Translations under genes and position numbers: made by a program | Part shown: positions 12,001-27,500 of the stretch, piece by piece | Numbering within the stretch: the stretch's first letter is position 1 | Layout of the letters: each line of letters begins with the position of its first letter | The notes under the pieces: model-generated | Databases searched by the model: none | Told to the model about the DNA's origin: nothing | What the model saw: the letters and a program-made list of their open reading frames with translations, nothing else | Assembly: GCA_037976565.1 (NCBI GenBank) | Contig: CP137679.1 | Span: forward strand, 24,902,761-24,966,760 | Direction of reading: 5' to 3' | Source of the DNA: Mesocentrotus franciscanus | Lineage: Eukaryota; Echinodermata; Echinoidea; Camarodonta; Strongylocentrotidae | Length of the DNA stretch: 64,000 nt

Positions 12001-15000
12001 GGATTCTAATGATCATTCGTATTTAAATATGGTATTTCATTTATTTACAATTCGAGTAAGTTTTTTATTGATCTTGTGTGTATGGCAATATTGAACAATT
12101 TCATCACTCTTTCTGCAAATACCTCCGTTCAAATAACGTTATGCTACAATTTGTAACATCTGTTTTATTATTCATACGTCTTCTAACTGAAAGATATTTG
12201 TTTTACTACTCTCGATGGGTCGCTATTTTTACAAGCTTTCATAGCTGCATCCTCAGACATTTGAATAACCAAGAGATGTAATGCATTTTACAATTTGTAA
12301 TAATAGTGTAAGGAAGCTGGTACTGGGTTTATAATAAATGTTTCCATACTACACCATGTCACAGGTATCATGAGTGGTGACTTAAGCTTTGTTTTTGTGT
12401 TCGGATTATAGCCGAATATCAGGTAGAGGCAAAATAAAACCACACAGAACGCTGTACTTTTGCCTGGGTCTCGAGATATTTACTCAACATAATAAAGACA
12501 TTATGCGCATCATCTACCTTCTTCAATTTGGTACTTCCATTGCCCCCCCCCCCCCTCCCCCCGACTCAAAGCGTGCGGAAAGAAAGAATACGTGCTACCA
12601 GAGATCACTTTCTCCTTATTTCATATTGCGCGGCATCTGTTTACCAATCAAATGGGATCAATCAACTGGGCTATTCCCCAGGCATCTCCACTCCCTCCTA
12701 ACTTGACCCTAGCTCTAATCAATTACCAGGTACCGTGGCGGAAAATGAGAGGGATGGCGTTGTGAATATTAAAGGAAGATAGTAACCACAAAAAGAAGAA
12801 GAAAAAAGTTTGGAGGCATATTTAAAAAAAAATTCAATGAAAGATATTCATTAAATTGGTATACATATCCCTATATTGTTTACTATCATACCGATGATTT
12901 AAGATTGAGCAATTAAAACGAAAGTATGAAGAAACAAATAACGAGTTATGTTCTTGACGATAATTTCTTTGCTACATATTTGTTTTATTTATTGATTTTC
13001 TAAGTATACTTTGTTTAAGATATATTGTAAAACAGCATCTGAGGAACTAACACTTCAACAAGTTCTGCTTCTAGTTAGTTCCTCCTTTCTCATGCTATTT
13101 CTATTATATTTGTCGTTTCATTGTATATTTTTTGTAATATACGTATTCATTGTATTATGTTTTGCATGAGAAATAAAATCATTATTTGATATTGATATAC
13201 CTGAACTTGTTTATGTTGCAAGTCTACTAGTATAGGGCCTAGATTGTCATTATCATAATCTTCAGAAGACAGAGTAATACGACAGTACGAAATGATAACA
13301 TGCTGACTTTATTTATTTTTATGCAACAAAACAACAATATTCTAATTAACTGCATTTAACGACCTAAATGTTCAATATATGTCGTGAAGTTCCAACGTTG
13401 GGGAGGGGGTAGCTCTTCTATAATTCTTATACCAGCTAGCTCCACTACCCCCCTCCTCCTCACCCCCCTCTCTCTCTCTCTCTCTGTCTCTCTCCCTCTC
13501 TCATTCTATCTATCTCATGTGTCTATATCTCTTCCTTTATTAACATCTTCGTCTACGGTCTAGAACATGACTCTATAAAATGACCAACCCTACCTACCCT
13601 AATTATATTGTGAACATCGGGTTCTGTCGGGACAGGTCCGACTAGTGGATGTGGTCTTGCTTCGCTGCTAAGATGATTCTTCACCATACACTCCCTGCCC
13701 TGTGGACAAGGCACCGTGCCCTGCGCAGACGATGGGACGAGCGGCCAATTTCTTCCCCCTCGTCTTCCCGCCAGTTTCGCGGCGGGCTTGTCCGACGTTG
13801 AGTTCGGCGGTGTTGTTTCGATGTACATGGACGTGGGCGCATAGTCGGGCTCTGTAAGAATGACAAATGACCAAGGAAGACAGTGTTAAACTGGTTGATC
13901 AATACAACTGTGTTTGTATCAAGACAATTTTAGTGATTTAATCTAATTGATCTAATTGCCCGTCTCTATAGAGACGAAGTGTAAAAATATCACTCAAATA
14001 GTCTTGATATCACAGGTCATGGACCAGTTCATAATAAAGACATGACCCAGAATGACAACATCGTTCAAACATAGAGAAGTCCATTATTACCTCTGTTCAT
14101 TTTAGAACAGGTGACCCACATGTTTTGTTTCCCTCTTCGAAAGGATACATCCATGCACCTGTTTGTCGTGCAATATGGCATAAATGACGATGATTACAGC
14201 GTTGGCTCTGCATAAGTGAATAATGATAATAAATGATTACACCGGTAGTGCATACATTAATAATGATTACAGTGCTGCTGTATAAACGAATAATATACCA
14301 CCAGTGCATGAATGAATAATGATTGCACCCTCGGTGTATAAATCAATTATTACATAACTTTCATAAGTATTTCACGAATCTATATTTGGTTCGAACCCGT
14401 GAAATCCACATTTTGCTGCAAATGATCTTCATCCAAATCCATACATATATTTGTAACAACTCACTGGCTCTTTACGTATATCATATACAATGCTAAATAT
14501 ATCTGGCAATTACTTAGATTAACGCGTGTGGTTTCACTGTTAGCAACATTACAATGGTTTATTTACAATGTGATCACATCAAATGCACTTAATATTTAGA
14601 TTTTTGTTATGCAGCTACCATTATGCAGTAGCGGAAAGGGGAGGGGAACCAGAGACATTGCCCCTCGTATAATAATAATAATAATAATAATAATAGCTAG
14701 TTCTTATATAGCGCCTTTCAGGACCGAAGGCCCTCTCAATATTCATTGACCCCTTTTTCTATGTAATCTCTAGAATTTTCTTTATACTGTCTCCTTTTTT
14801 CTTTGTAATGATCTATTTTTCTTTGAAATTATCTCCTTTTCTTTGGAATGATATCTTTTTCTTTGTAATGATCTATTTTTCTTTGTAATGATCTCTAGAA
14901 AGATAAGTAAACATCTAGGATCTCCGTCAAAGCTTACATACTACCATTATGACGATTATTGTACAACCATGATTAAGTAAAAGATCTTTAAAAATAAGAA

Positions 15001-18000
15001 ACAAAAAAGGCCTTTGTACACCTCACAAGACACAGTCCTAAGATCGTTTTGATCGTAAATATAAATAAATCAATATTCTACTCACAAAAGTGCTACTTTC
15101 TTAAATGTGTATAATCGTTTGTAATTCCCTATTTTGGTTACTGATTTTAATCCGTTTCAATAATAAGACTATTTGCAGTGCAATGAAATTTTTATCTTTT
15201 GAATCGTTCCTTTTATCAAAAGAAAAATTAATATTTGCGTTCCAACAAAAAAATGTAGCAGACAAATGTAGAAGAGGAGTAAGTCAATATTTACCAGATT
15301 GAAATCAATGATTACATTTTGGCGGTTCTTCTTCATTTCATATTTTGAATGATGGTTTAATAATGTTTGCTCCAAATAATAGTAAGACCGTCTATGACTG
15401 TCGGTTCTTCAAAGTATCTATTTCGGTCATAAACAAAGACTTGATGTGACATTATGATCCATTTCGTTGAAAACTTAATCGGGTACGAACTCGGAATAAT
15501 AAAGATTATCTATCAGTTGTCTGTAATCCACATGGGAGATCGTATGTGTTATGAAAATATCTGTCATCAAGGTCCTCGACATTATGCTCCGGCAGCGATC
15601 GCTCTGGATTTTATTTCATTAAAGATCTAGGAGTGGGGTTAGTGTTTGTGAATGGGTTTTAAGTTAGCTTCAGGTTTACGGTCCATGGCTGAAGCTAAGA
15701 ATGTTGTTATAGTTTATGATATTGACCGGAGAGTAATAATCGCCTGATAATGTGTCGTACAATCGTCGTCGATAGAAAGGGAAATATTGACGCTCTTAAA
15801 TCATGTTAATGCAAAGAGTAGGGTGCTATAGGGAACCTAGAAAGAGAGTATAGCTGTCATAGGCGTATACCAGATGAACATCCTTCTGAAACTTGTATCT
15901 AAATTACCCCTAATCACACGTGGCCCCAATAACAAGGTGAATTTAATTGGAATAGTTATTCGGAGTCTTGGGATAACTCTCATTACGACGAGGCTTACAA
16001 GGATTTAGTATATACAGTGGATATAGAGTATAGGACAAAGGTGGCGGAGCCCCCCCCAAAAAAAGGGGGGGATAATGAAACATAAACAGGAACATTTTTT
16101 AAATACACCCCAGAAGACTCACGGCCGACGAGACCGATGGCCCTTGATACATTTTGTTTGTGGTACCTCAGTTTCATTGTTTCTCTCACAGGCCTTCTGA
16201 AAAGTTATATGAGGGCTAATGAGACCGATGGCCAACAAAATCATCAACCCGTGAGAACGGCACTGTCGGTCTCAAAGGCCTTCTGACAATAGTTGCCAGG
16301 ATACGGAAGACCGAGGAAGATCGTGGGCTGACGGTCTCTTGAACTCTCAGATAACATTTCAGAAGGGCCCACCAGAGTGAAATTATCAGTCAAGTCAGGG
16401 TTGTCGGTCTTATGGGCTGTTTCTTTGCCTTCTAGGAAGCACCCACCGATATTTAAAACAAATCTTTGCGTCTTCGGAGGGGGCGTCCATGCTTCATATA
16501 CTTTAGGGACGTAATGGCCTAAATATGTCAGTTTTCGATGTCCCCTACTCCCTTGCTTGTGCTCCAGGTAAGCCCCCCTTCCTCCTACATCCTTCATGAT
16601 TATCCATTTACGGACGCTTCACTAACATTGGTTACATCGTTTTGTCGCCCTTGTTTGGGGCCACATTTCACATCAATCACAATTGCTTTCCATCTAGATT
16701 CGTTATCGATAATTGAACTTAATAGATCATCTTCTGAGAATCGCAAACAAAATGGGGGTGAAGGCGATTGCTTTTAATTCCCATTGACACCATTATAAGC
16801 GCGGTCTCACACAAAACGATTTCTGGGTCCCTAGGCGTCACAGTGTTTGGTCACTCTTCTGTTGCTGTTGTCGTTATTGTTATTTTTGGCATTATATTCA
16901 TCTTACGTTTTAGCTAGTCTGCAAGCAAAGACTAGACACTTTACATTTATTTGACACATAGATCCGACTAGATCTGTCAGTTTCTGGAGCAGCATAAGCA
17001 GCCTACAGGGCCTTCTGCAAACACGGTTACGCACATCGACTGACAAGGGTTTCTGCTACGCAAACTATAGGAGTTAGCCGTGAAAGCATATGCAATATGA
17101 ACAATAGCAGAAACAAATAAACAATAACGACAAAAACAGTAGAAATAGCATCAACAATAACAATAACATCACCAACAGCAACAACAAAGAGAATATTTAT
17201 ATGTATAATCCTATTCTTATTTACCCATTCCCCAAAATAGAGAGAAAAAAGTGGGGGAACAGCATAGTAGATTAAACAAAATATAAAGTCTGCTCGTGTC
17301 TAGTATCATGAACTGCAGCTGCATTGTAGGTTAAAAAGAAGGATTACCTAATGTGACCTACATGAAATTTCCATCGTTAGCACGTGCATTGTTATTTAAA
17401 TATAATTTGAGATATTTGTTCACAAAAGGGGATAATGAATCTAAATAATGCTTATATTTCTCTACCCCAACCTCTCGCACCCCTTAACATTGGTCATTAA
17501 ATGGTCAGATTACCCCTTGCTAGGATCATTAACCGTGATGGATAGTACAGTTTATATGTATATGCCTGCATGTCCATTACACGCATTTCTGTCATCGTAG
17601 TTCCGTGTATTTTATTTGGTGTCAGGTCGAAGTCAGATGCCAATTTGTTTGTGTCAAAACAACTTATACGGCAAATTTGGCGAGCACACCAACAAGCGAA
17701 TATTTTTATTTGCATACACAAGTGTATTACCTCCTCCCTTCTCTCCGCCCTCTCTCCCTCTCTCTCTCTCCCTCCATCTCTCTCCAACAATCTCTCTGCC
17801 TCTCTTTCCCCCTCACTATTTCATTTGCCCTATTTATTGGCCCCTTTACATGTTGCATGAAAAATGCAAGAATCAATGATAGCGTTATGGTACATAGCGA
17901 AACAACAAAACACAAATGTAGTATTTTCAATGAAAATGACACTAGTCATATGATAAAGTAGAATGGTTAAAGTTGTTAAATTTGATTGCCCAAAATACGT

Positions 18001-21000
18001 CGTACCATGAAAGTGATACCCTTTCAGTCAAAATTAGTATTCAATTAGTATTCCTTTGATCTCTCATTTATTCAATAAAGTGATTGTTTTGCATGTTCGT
18101 ATATGGCTCGATATTTTATTACATGTCATCTTCTAAAGATTGGCATTGTGCTGTTGACAGTCTCGATGAGAAAACTTCGCAACATACAGGCTTATAGGAC
18201 GCAGATTGTATTCGAATATGTGCAGGCCTGTAAGACCAACCAGTTTGACCAGAGCTGGTGATGCCTAGCAGTTGGAAGAACAAATTACTTCAATTCCATC
18301 TCATTTAAATTACGTCTTGTCCAGATGAAAAATACACCAACAGGAGCAACAGGATAAATCATAATGCGCTTTTAAAACCACTTATCTCAACCTTCATGAT
18401 TGTGATGTTGCTAACTCCAGGGGCATCACAAGTCAGACTGTTTTTTTTAATTCGGGGGACGGGTGTCGAACCAATTCTACCCAAAAGATAGAATACAAGG
18501 AAGTCAATCTTTTGGGGCAGTTTGTTGACAAGGCTCTTAATCTAATAATACTAAAAAAAAATTAATAATTGGTTATCATTTACCAATACCAATATTTTGC
18601 AATTGCCAGATACCTACTTACACATGGGTGGAGAGATGCAAATGTTAATCAATATCTTACCAAATGACATTAGTGCCGGACTGGGATTCGAACCCTCAAC
18701 CCTTGGATTGAGAGTCATGTGAATGAACCCCTTTTCCACGACACCTCCACATTGCAAATTCGCCGAAGACGTTATGAATTGGGGGGGGGGGCACATCCTT
18801 ACAACCCCTCCCATTTGGTGACGCCCCTGTCTAACGCATCCATCGCGAAGCGGGCAAGCTGGTAAAGACGTTAAGCCGAGCCCCATCGTGAGGACGCTGA
18901 TGAGCCCTGACAAGCCCGGTGACCTACCTTTCCAGTCCGGCCATCCGCAATAGATACATGGATGACACAAGAATTTCCCAAGAAGAATAGACAGGATGGA
19001 TTGATACCAGGTGACCCTGAGGCCTGACCCATCGCCTACCGTTTAACCCCAAGCATCCTCTTAAAGACCACTATACGAGGTGGAGACCTGGTAATGGTGA
19101 AAACTTTCTCCTTATTTTCATTTCCATGAGAAAGAATATCCCAGTAGTAATTTCAATGTAAAGAGTTGCTATTAAACTGCCTCATATTCTAAATAAGTAA
19201 AAGAAAAAAAAAAAAGCCAGAAACTGTTGGCCTAATTTGATGCCACATGTTTGTGCGCCACTATTTCTTTAATTCAGAATAAATTGAATAAAGTTCTCAA
19301 AAGAAACACGAATTTCTGTCATGTAAACATCACATAAAATTGTCACACTTAGATATTAAAAACACGTGGTTATTATTTTCTCCCTATATAAATAACATAA
19401 TTCTTAATAATAATAAATTGAAAACACGTCCCTTGTCGAGTGCACAGTAGGAGATGTCCGCTGGTTTGGTGCGCTGTTGGACTCGTGGACCCATGCGTTG
19501 AGTAAAGTGGATTGAAAGTTTCAATCAGTTTTTATAAAATTGGGACGCCGAATCGACTATTTTGTCAATTTGCATCGAGGGATGAATTCTGAAAAAAGTG
19601 ATAATTACCGCCCCCCCCCCGCCCATGATTTTTCTCTCCCTTCCTCTCTCTCTCTCTCTCTCTCTTCTCGCTTTCTCTTTCTCCTTCTGTATCACTCCAG
19701 CCTCACATTCTCGTTTCCTTGTTCTGTTCCCTTTCTCAACAATCCTTTTCTCTTATTACTGCAAATTTGTTTCTACCTAAGTAGCCCTACACCAAAATTT
19801 TCTATATTTGTTTAAAGAAGAAGAAGACAATGATTTAAAGTTTCATAAATGTCCATTCTTCAGCATGATTTTCGCCGATATCTTCATCAGAGTTGGGTGA
19901 AAATACATGTGGTACATATGGTGACTAAATTCGCTTGATACTTGTACATCTCTAGAAAAGGTATAAAGCAGTAGCATGAAAACCTGCCACGCATTCTATT
20001 CCTTTATCAATCATCATGTTATGGGGCGACACATATCTGTTCTAGACTTGTGTCATACGATTAAAAGGAAGACATACCGCTTTGAAATAAATAGCATTTC
20101 TTGAGACGAATCTGTGCCATAACACACAAAAAAATAATAATAATAAATGTGATATCCACTCTCCTTTTCGTTATTTCTTACAAATCATTAGACACTTTCT
20201 TTATGAAGCGAAAGTGATTAACTCCGGATAGGGTCCAATCGGTTGACCACAATGCATCTCGGGCGTCAATAATGGGACAAATCGTCCAGAAACGTACTCT
20301 ATCAAGAATGAAAAAATAATCACTTGTTGACGTATACTGACAGGATTTTACTAAGAAGGAAGTACTAAAGAACCATTTCTAAATGGCGCCTCTTTACAAA
20401 AACACTAGGAGATGCGGGGTGTCTCAAAAAGTGCAACGATATTTTAATTGGCAATATCTCAAACAGCGTTGTCATGGTCAATTAAACCTTCGTCGGTAAT
20501 ATTGTTGTGGTGTAATTTTAATTTCTAATTGTAGTCTACAACAAATGTTTGTACGTTTAAGTTCCAAAAGGAAAGAAAAGTTCTAAACTTCAAATTTACA
20601 AAAAAAATAGAAATTACTCCTTCAGCTTTCTCCATTAAAGGCATTATACCGGCCTATTTCATACAGTGAATAAGCCATTGTAAAATATTTTACTACAAAC
20701 GCTCAAACTCAATAAAAGAAGAATAAATCCTCAAATGCACCTCAAATGAAAGAAAGGGCGAGTGGTGTCAATATTCGTACCCCCTTTTCCTGACAGGTTG
20801 AATAAAAGTCAAAGGTCATGCCATGTCGGAATAAGTGTCGAAAGTAGCTTAAAAGTAATAGCCGCGTTGTGCAAAATTGAATAATCACATAGACAGATTG
20901 GGCAGTGCGTTGACAGCCCATAGCAGCAATCTACGCACCTCGGTCCGTTACCACTGCTGACAGAAAAGGAGAAGAGTTTAAAATCTAAATGCATTTGGAG

Positions 21001-24000
21001 AGAAATCTTTTTTTCAAGCGATATTGCTAATATGGTATTTTTTCTAATTGGGAAAAGAACGAATGAGAAACTCAAATTATTGTTCAACTTTACGAGAACT
21101 TGGCTTCTCTTGAAAGAAAAAAAGGCCGCAGCAGCGATTTTGAGGGTAGGTATTAAAAGAAAAAATGAGAAAAAAGGAGTGTACGCACTGCTGCCATTAA
21201 GAATAAAGAAAGTATGATACCCACACAACAATCATGAAATCTTGTTCTGACTGTACTGCAAAAAACTACTGTTTTATTTAAACACTTTCAAGTTGATAAA
21301 GAACTTTTAAAATTGTTTATCGCTAAGCATGTTGTTAAGAGACATCGCAAACATTTTTCTTCATATTTCTTGAACCTCTATTTCACATTTTACATAATGT
21401 TCGGGAAGATACGGATGTATAAGCAGAAGTGTAGAATGCTACAAATAATGGCAATCCTGTATTCTGCTAAGTAGTTCGTTGACGGTGTTGTGACAGTGAG
21501 AAAGTGCTATCAATTGCACTTTTGACACTCTTTGAAAAGTCTTGAAAAGACAAAAACTTACTGACAGGTCGAAGAGGTTAGTAAATATGTCGTCATACTG
21601 AGTTATATTTCCAGATGTGTAGAAATATCTCGATAGGAAATTCGAACAATTTGATTTGTTTTTATCAACATCAGATAACCTGCAATACTTACAGTTGGCA
21701 CTATTTTTTTTATCTTATCTAGGGTATTTCTCGTTCTCATGAAAATTAATTTCGTCACCTAATACCATTTATAATAAATTTTTAAAAAATCTTCGGAGTG
21801 GTTTTATCTCATTTTGTTCGTCATGATCCGCGCACATTGCAAGATATATTCGAATTACCAATACATGTACTCTTTCATGACATGGTCGTGTAAATTACAC
21901 ATAAATCTAAATCTGATTATGAATGGACCCACTGCATGTACCCTCGTTTACACGCATCATTATGCATCGACTTTAATCTGAATAATTCGTCTAGACGGGA
22001 AGGCGTGATTTTTCTTTTTATATTTCATGAGAGGATTAAAAAGACATTTATTTCCCCATTCTGTCGATCCGTTATTGTATTCACATGAAAAATGTTGCTA
22101 CATACACGATTTCCTTCAATTGCCAAACGTCTCTCGATGATAACCGTCATGACATGTTAGACAGCACTCTGCTGAGCATTCGTGACATTTAAAAAAGTTG
22201 GTTATTGGAGATGGTCTGTAAAGTTTCTTATTTGCATCAGTACGTTCTTTGATAAATTCAGCTCGTTAAAATACAAAATTTTCTTAAAAAACTACTGTTT
22301 ACATCTTTCTCATTACATATATTTATCTCATATTTGAGGTATACAATAGAAAACAGAGCTACATTACAAACTGCTAACCACATATGTATCAGTATTATTA
22401 TTTAAAAAAAAACATTGGAAAACTGTAACTGGATTATAAAATAAAAACTTCATTAAGTGCTTAAAACATGATATTGATGGTTTAATTTTCAAAGCTCTCT
22501 TTTGATATGAATGAGAGTTTTGACTACTTCGATATCTTTGTTTTCTATGCATGCATGAAAACAGAAATTGATGTAATTATTGGGAGGGTTAGATTCTTCT
22601 TAGTGCTTGTAATTTCTATCAAACTCTTTTTCAAGTTTGCCTAATTCTTATTATTAGATATTAGGCTCTACCTTGAATCATCTCCCTGGAAATAAGTACT
22701 TAGATAGTCCTTTCTTTGACCTCAACCCTGATTGCTTCATCGACATGCCAAGAACCGGGTCAGGTAAAAACCATCCAATATGACCTGAGCATCGCGATGT
22801 CTTTTTCAATTCTCAAGGTCGTTTTAAACACACCATCCATATGGTGTGGATTGGTGCATCTCTTGATATCTTTATCCTCTAATCCCTGCTTGTCCTCACA
22901 GAGAATCTATCCATCTCTATCTCTTAAAGGGATAGTCCCTACCGACAAGGACTGTGATGGCTGAGTGGTAGGGCAGTGGTCTCTTAATCCGGAGGACCCC
23001 GGTTCGAAACCAAGGCGATACACTAGTGCCATTTGGAAGGCGTAAATCCTCATTACCTAGTCCCTCGGAGACGACTTAAAGCCTTTGGCTCCTGGTTGCT
23101 TACATACAAGAATACAATGCTTTCTTAGCAGTCAGGTAACACAAGCAAACAAGCAACACTCTGGTATTTAGTTAGTTTTTATTATAAAAAAGCGACAAGT
23201 AAGAGAAACAATGTACTGAAAGTCTGGGCAAAATCCGATTAAGAATAAGAAGTTATGAATTTTTAAGTTTTAGTAAATGAAACACAAATTGCCAACTCTG
23301 TGATGTATCTTTCCAAGTCCTCTCCCACTTGCTCTGTACAAAAAAATTCACAAATGTTTTGTATATAGGGGTTGGGTAAACTTCTTCTTCACTAGACCCC
23401 ACCTTCTCTTTAACTCTGGCTCTTCATCTCCCCTGTATCTCTACAAGGCAAGTAGCCGGGATAATCGAGTTAGTGAAGATGGATGGGACATCTTGGGAAT
23501 TAAAGTGATACGATTAAGAAACCTTGAAGAGGAGCATGTGGGACCGAGGGAGTTTGGTGGGACTTGGATCGGCGTGAAGAGCTGCGTAAAGTATGCGGCC
23601 GTTACTATACAGATGGACGCGCGGGAAAGCTGAGAATAGTTTGGGACAGTGGAATTTTTAACATCTGGGTACCTTCTTTAAGATATAATCTTACTACAAT
23701 TATTGACACAAATCACAAAGGGCTTTACAAGCTATTTCAACATGTGATTGAGCTTTATGACGTGAAAAAGGCAAGCACTTTTATTCCGTTTATTTATTTA
23801 TTTCCCTATTTTGTATATTTTGTATTCCACATGATTGGCCTGTGCCCTGTTCAGAGATGCTTTACGAAGGCACTTTGCAATTTTAAGAATAATTTTCCAA
23901 AAACAATCCTCTTCACCATCGACCTCCCCCCTCGAAAAGAAATATATATATTATATTATATAACGACAGTTATATATATATATATACATATAATTATATA

Positions 24001-24514
24001 GAGTGAGCGACAGTTTTGCTGAAAGAAATTAACTTGAACGAAACGATCTACAAAATTTGTGAAACTGACCTACGACGCAAACTGAGATGAACCCCCAATG
24101 AATGAGTTAATCACCCGGAATAATTATTATCTTTGTGTTCGTCTTTCGTGCCTTTGGGTCAGTTTAATAACTAGTTTGTTAAACGAAATAAACATGTTGG
24201 ATAGCCCTCATATTAGAAGACAAAAATTAATGAGGGAAGAGAGAAAGAAGAAAGAGAGAGAGAGAGGGAGCGAGATGGAGGAGATGATAGAGAAAGAGTG
24301 GAAGGGGAGAGAGATAGACAGAGAGAAAAAAAAGAGAGAGAGAGAGGGAGAGAGAGAGAATATGAGACACAGATAGACGGGTAGGGTAAAGGAGAAAGCT
24401 CGCTCAGTAACACGTACATGTAAATAGACAGACGGAATTAGAGAGGGAAAAGTAAAGTGATAGAAAGAGAGAAAGACGAAGACAAAGAATGAGAGGGGGT
24501 ATATTACTGGGAGG

Positions 24515-24558
<44 letters not shown>

Positions 24559-27500
24559 AGGGGGGGGGGGGAATAATTAATTTTTACTTTATAAATGCAA
24601 AACTTGACCGCATCTAACCCATGCACCAACTGCCGTTCCAGGCGACAGCGGCGTGCAATATTTGATTTTGCGCCACGTTCATTCAAAATAAAACGGTACA
24701 ATAGCATCAAAGAGAATCCATATCTTCCTGGTGATTACCTGTCTCCAATCGAGTCTTCCTCACGCATGAAATTCAAATTTCTACTCCATAAATCAACATC
24801 CGTTCACTTCAAAGCCACTCTAAAGCTTTATTCACAGATTTCTCTACTTTTGAACCATTTTTTTCCAATTCCATGGGATTATGTTGTCATCGAAAAGGTG
24901 AATAATATTCATCAAGCCCTTTGCTTGCTTAGAATTGCAGGCATCACTTTTGTATCGACAGATAATTTGTTGTAATTTCATCCGATGAATAATGAAGTTC
25001 CAGCTATATGAAAAGTGTGACAAATTCAAGCTGACAGGAAATGATAAACCCCTTTGTGAATGAAAATTGGATGCTAAAATCACAAAGGAGGAGAAAGAGA
25101 TAGCATTCAACGGATGAGATTAAAGTGATTAAAAAGAATTTAGAAGGCATTGTTGAGTATTCAAGCTTGCATCATCTTCAATAAGGGTCAGAAGTTCAAA
25201 GACTTGAAGTTTTAAAAGTTAGAATAATTTTTATTTTTTATTATGTACACCATGCAAATTTGCATTATGCATAAAAACATATCATATCATACACACTCTA
25301 TCCTTTCACATCACTATCATAATAAAACTATTTATCATGATATTATTGTATCATAATATCGTGATCATGATTTGATATTCTGTCATATTGTTGTATTCTG
25401 TCATTTCTCAATCAAAACAAAATTCCTGTTTACAAGACCGTTGATGGCAAGGAATACTTGATTTCTTTACACTAGCAAAATGTAAATGTTTTTAAATATA
25501 TCTCTTTTGTATTGTATAATTCGTTTCAAAGAATTTCATGCTTACTTGGTATAGCTCTATATTTCACTCTTTGATTTAGTTTGTGAACTTGATGTCTCAA
25601 TAATTTGACTTTACATCACAGACCCGGAATGGTAAATAATCAGTGTACTTCTTCTTTTTTCGGCTTGAGCATTTAATCTCTTTTGTCCTTTGCATTTTTA
25701 TTTGCATTTCGTGTTTCACATATTTACATCCTCCTCGTCCTTTCTTGAAAATAAAATAAAATTCAAATATATGAAATAAAATTTACAAGACCTATGCCTA
25801 GTGGTAACACAAAATAATGTTTAATTATATACCAGTGACGGGTTCAGGATTCTCGGGCGCGTGGGGGGGTTTGGGTGTCATCGTGGCTCAAGTCAACAAG
25901 AAAAAAAATGAAGGTAGCTAAATTTGGAATGTCCTTTCCTTACAAAAATCATGCAATTTGGGGTGTTTTGGGGGAAACAGTTAGCCCCCAGAGCATTAAT
26001 CATGCAAGTAGGGGCCTTTATACTCGACATTAATATGTACCAGATTGGATATGGTAGGGGGGGCGGTACTGAGTTACTATAAACATTATCAATTGATATT
26101 CATGTATGCGCTATATTCTCCATATTCTTTACCATTATAACAATGGATAGAAGAAGAAAAAAAACGCGAATAGCATATGCAAGCCCCCTTGACGAACTTT
26201 TTCATGCATTCGGAGAAATTTCTCTTATTAAATTCAGATGTGGTTTCACTGGTTTACATGGGCGAAACACGGGTCACCATCTGGAGAAAAGAGTTCGATT
26301 TACGATTTATTTATTTCAGAAACGGCGTTTGTACTGCACAAGTGGTAACGTGTGTCAAACGTTCGAAGAAAACAAGCTTTTAAACAGTTTATGGTAAAAC
26401 ATGAGCATGTTTGTGTCGTATGATTAATTCGCTAGGGCGATGCACTCTACGACGTTTGCTAAACCTTATGGTGTAGTTGACTCTCAATTCTGCTACCTTA
26501 TAGTCTTTATTATGCTCGTTGATCAGTTTTGTATTTTATATGAAATTTATGTTCACTAATTTGCAGTTGAGAGTGAAAAACACTCTTTTAGAAGTCGCAT
26601 GATAAAGGTTCACTTTGTTTCGGAGTTGATTCCACACAAAAAAAAAATCATTATTTTGCGTGCGGATTCCACAATTACGAGTGTGGATTTCGTCGGACTC
26701 CAAAGAGTAGTTATCCCTGTTAAGTTAAGTTAAGTTATGATCGAATGCAGGAACGAGATTGACATCATTATAATCCTGTTCTTTTTCGCAAAGGGATCGT
26801 TGAGACCCAAGATATTTTAACGCTGTCAATATTTTACTTGGAAGTCTACAAATTGAGGGTGAAGCAAAATAACGAAATAAATATTGTTATTGAGAAAGGG
26901 TATGCAAGTTTACTTTCCTTGACTTTATGCAGTGCAGTGCTCGTAAACAGCGGATATTGATTGTATTTATATATTTGCACTAAAAAGTGCATGATGAAAA
27001 AGCACATTTGGGGTACTGCGTTCCTTTGAAACTTATGCCGAACCGATCTGCTGAATATTATCGTTTTCTTTTAAGATGAATAAAAACTAGGCCTCAGTAT
27101 ATCTTACATGACGTTACAAACTTTAAACGATATTCCATAAGACAGAGAATAATAGTTTGTTAACACGGATATGTCCATTACATAGGCCTAAGTAACGACT
27201 TTGAATGATATTTGTTTAATGAAACTGTTAGTTGATTGAGACAATTCAGCCATATTTAGAAGTACTGCATTACCTTATTATAACTGATGTAATATTTAAC
27301 AGTCATCAACTTTTATTACCAGAAATTTTAAAGGGAATTGTTTAGAGAAGCTTTTTTATTTTCCTCTTTTGAAATTTTGAAAATTTTCATAAATCTTCCT
27401 AAATTCTATACATATTATGATAGCTCGTATATTGCACTTTTGAACCAGTTACCCTTTTAAAATTGATAATTCACTATCCTTTTCCACCTAAGTTTTATTT

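Noticed and set aside
22958..23011. Possible tRNA gene
   Set aside because: A and B boxes are good but acceptor and anticodon stems do not pair cleanly and a SINE body follows.
23564..24001. 145-codon plus-strand frame in intron 2
   Set aside because: Its second half is Ile/Tyr/Phe-rich from TA-repeat DNA; no family resemblance.
25834..26070. CCAGTGACGGGTTCAGG as a hAT-like terminus
   Set aside because: No convincing inverted partner or target duplication found.
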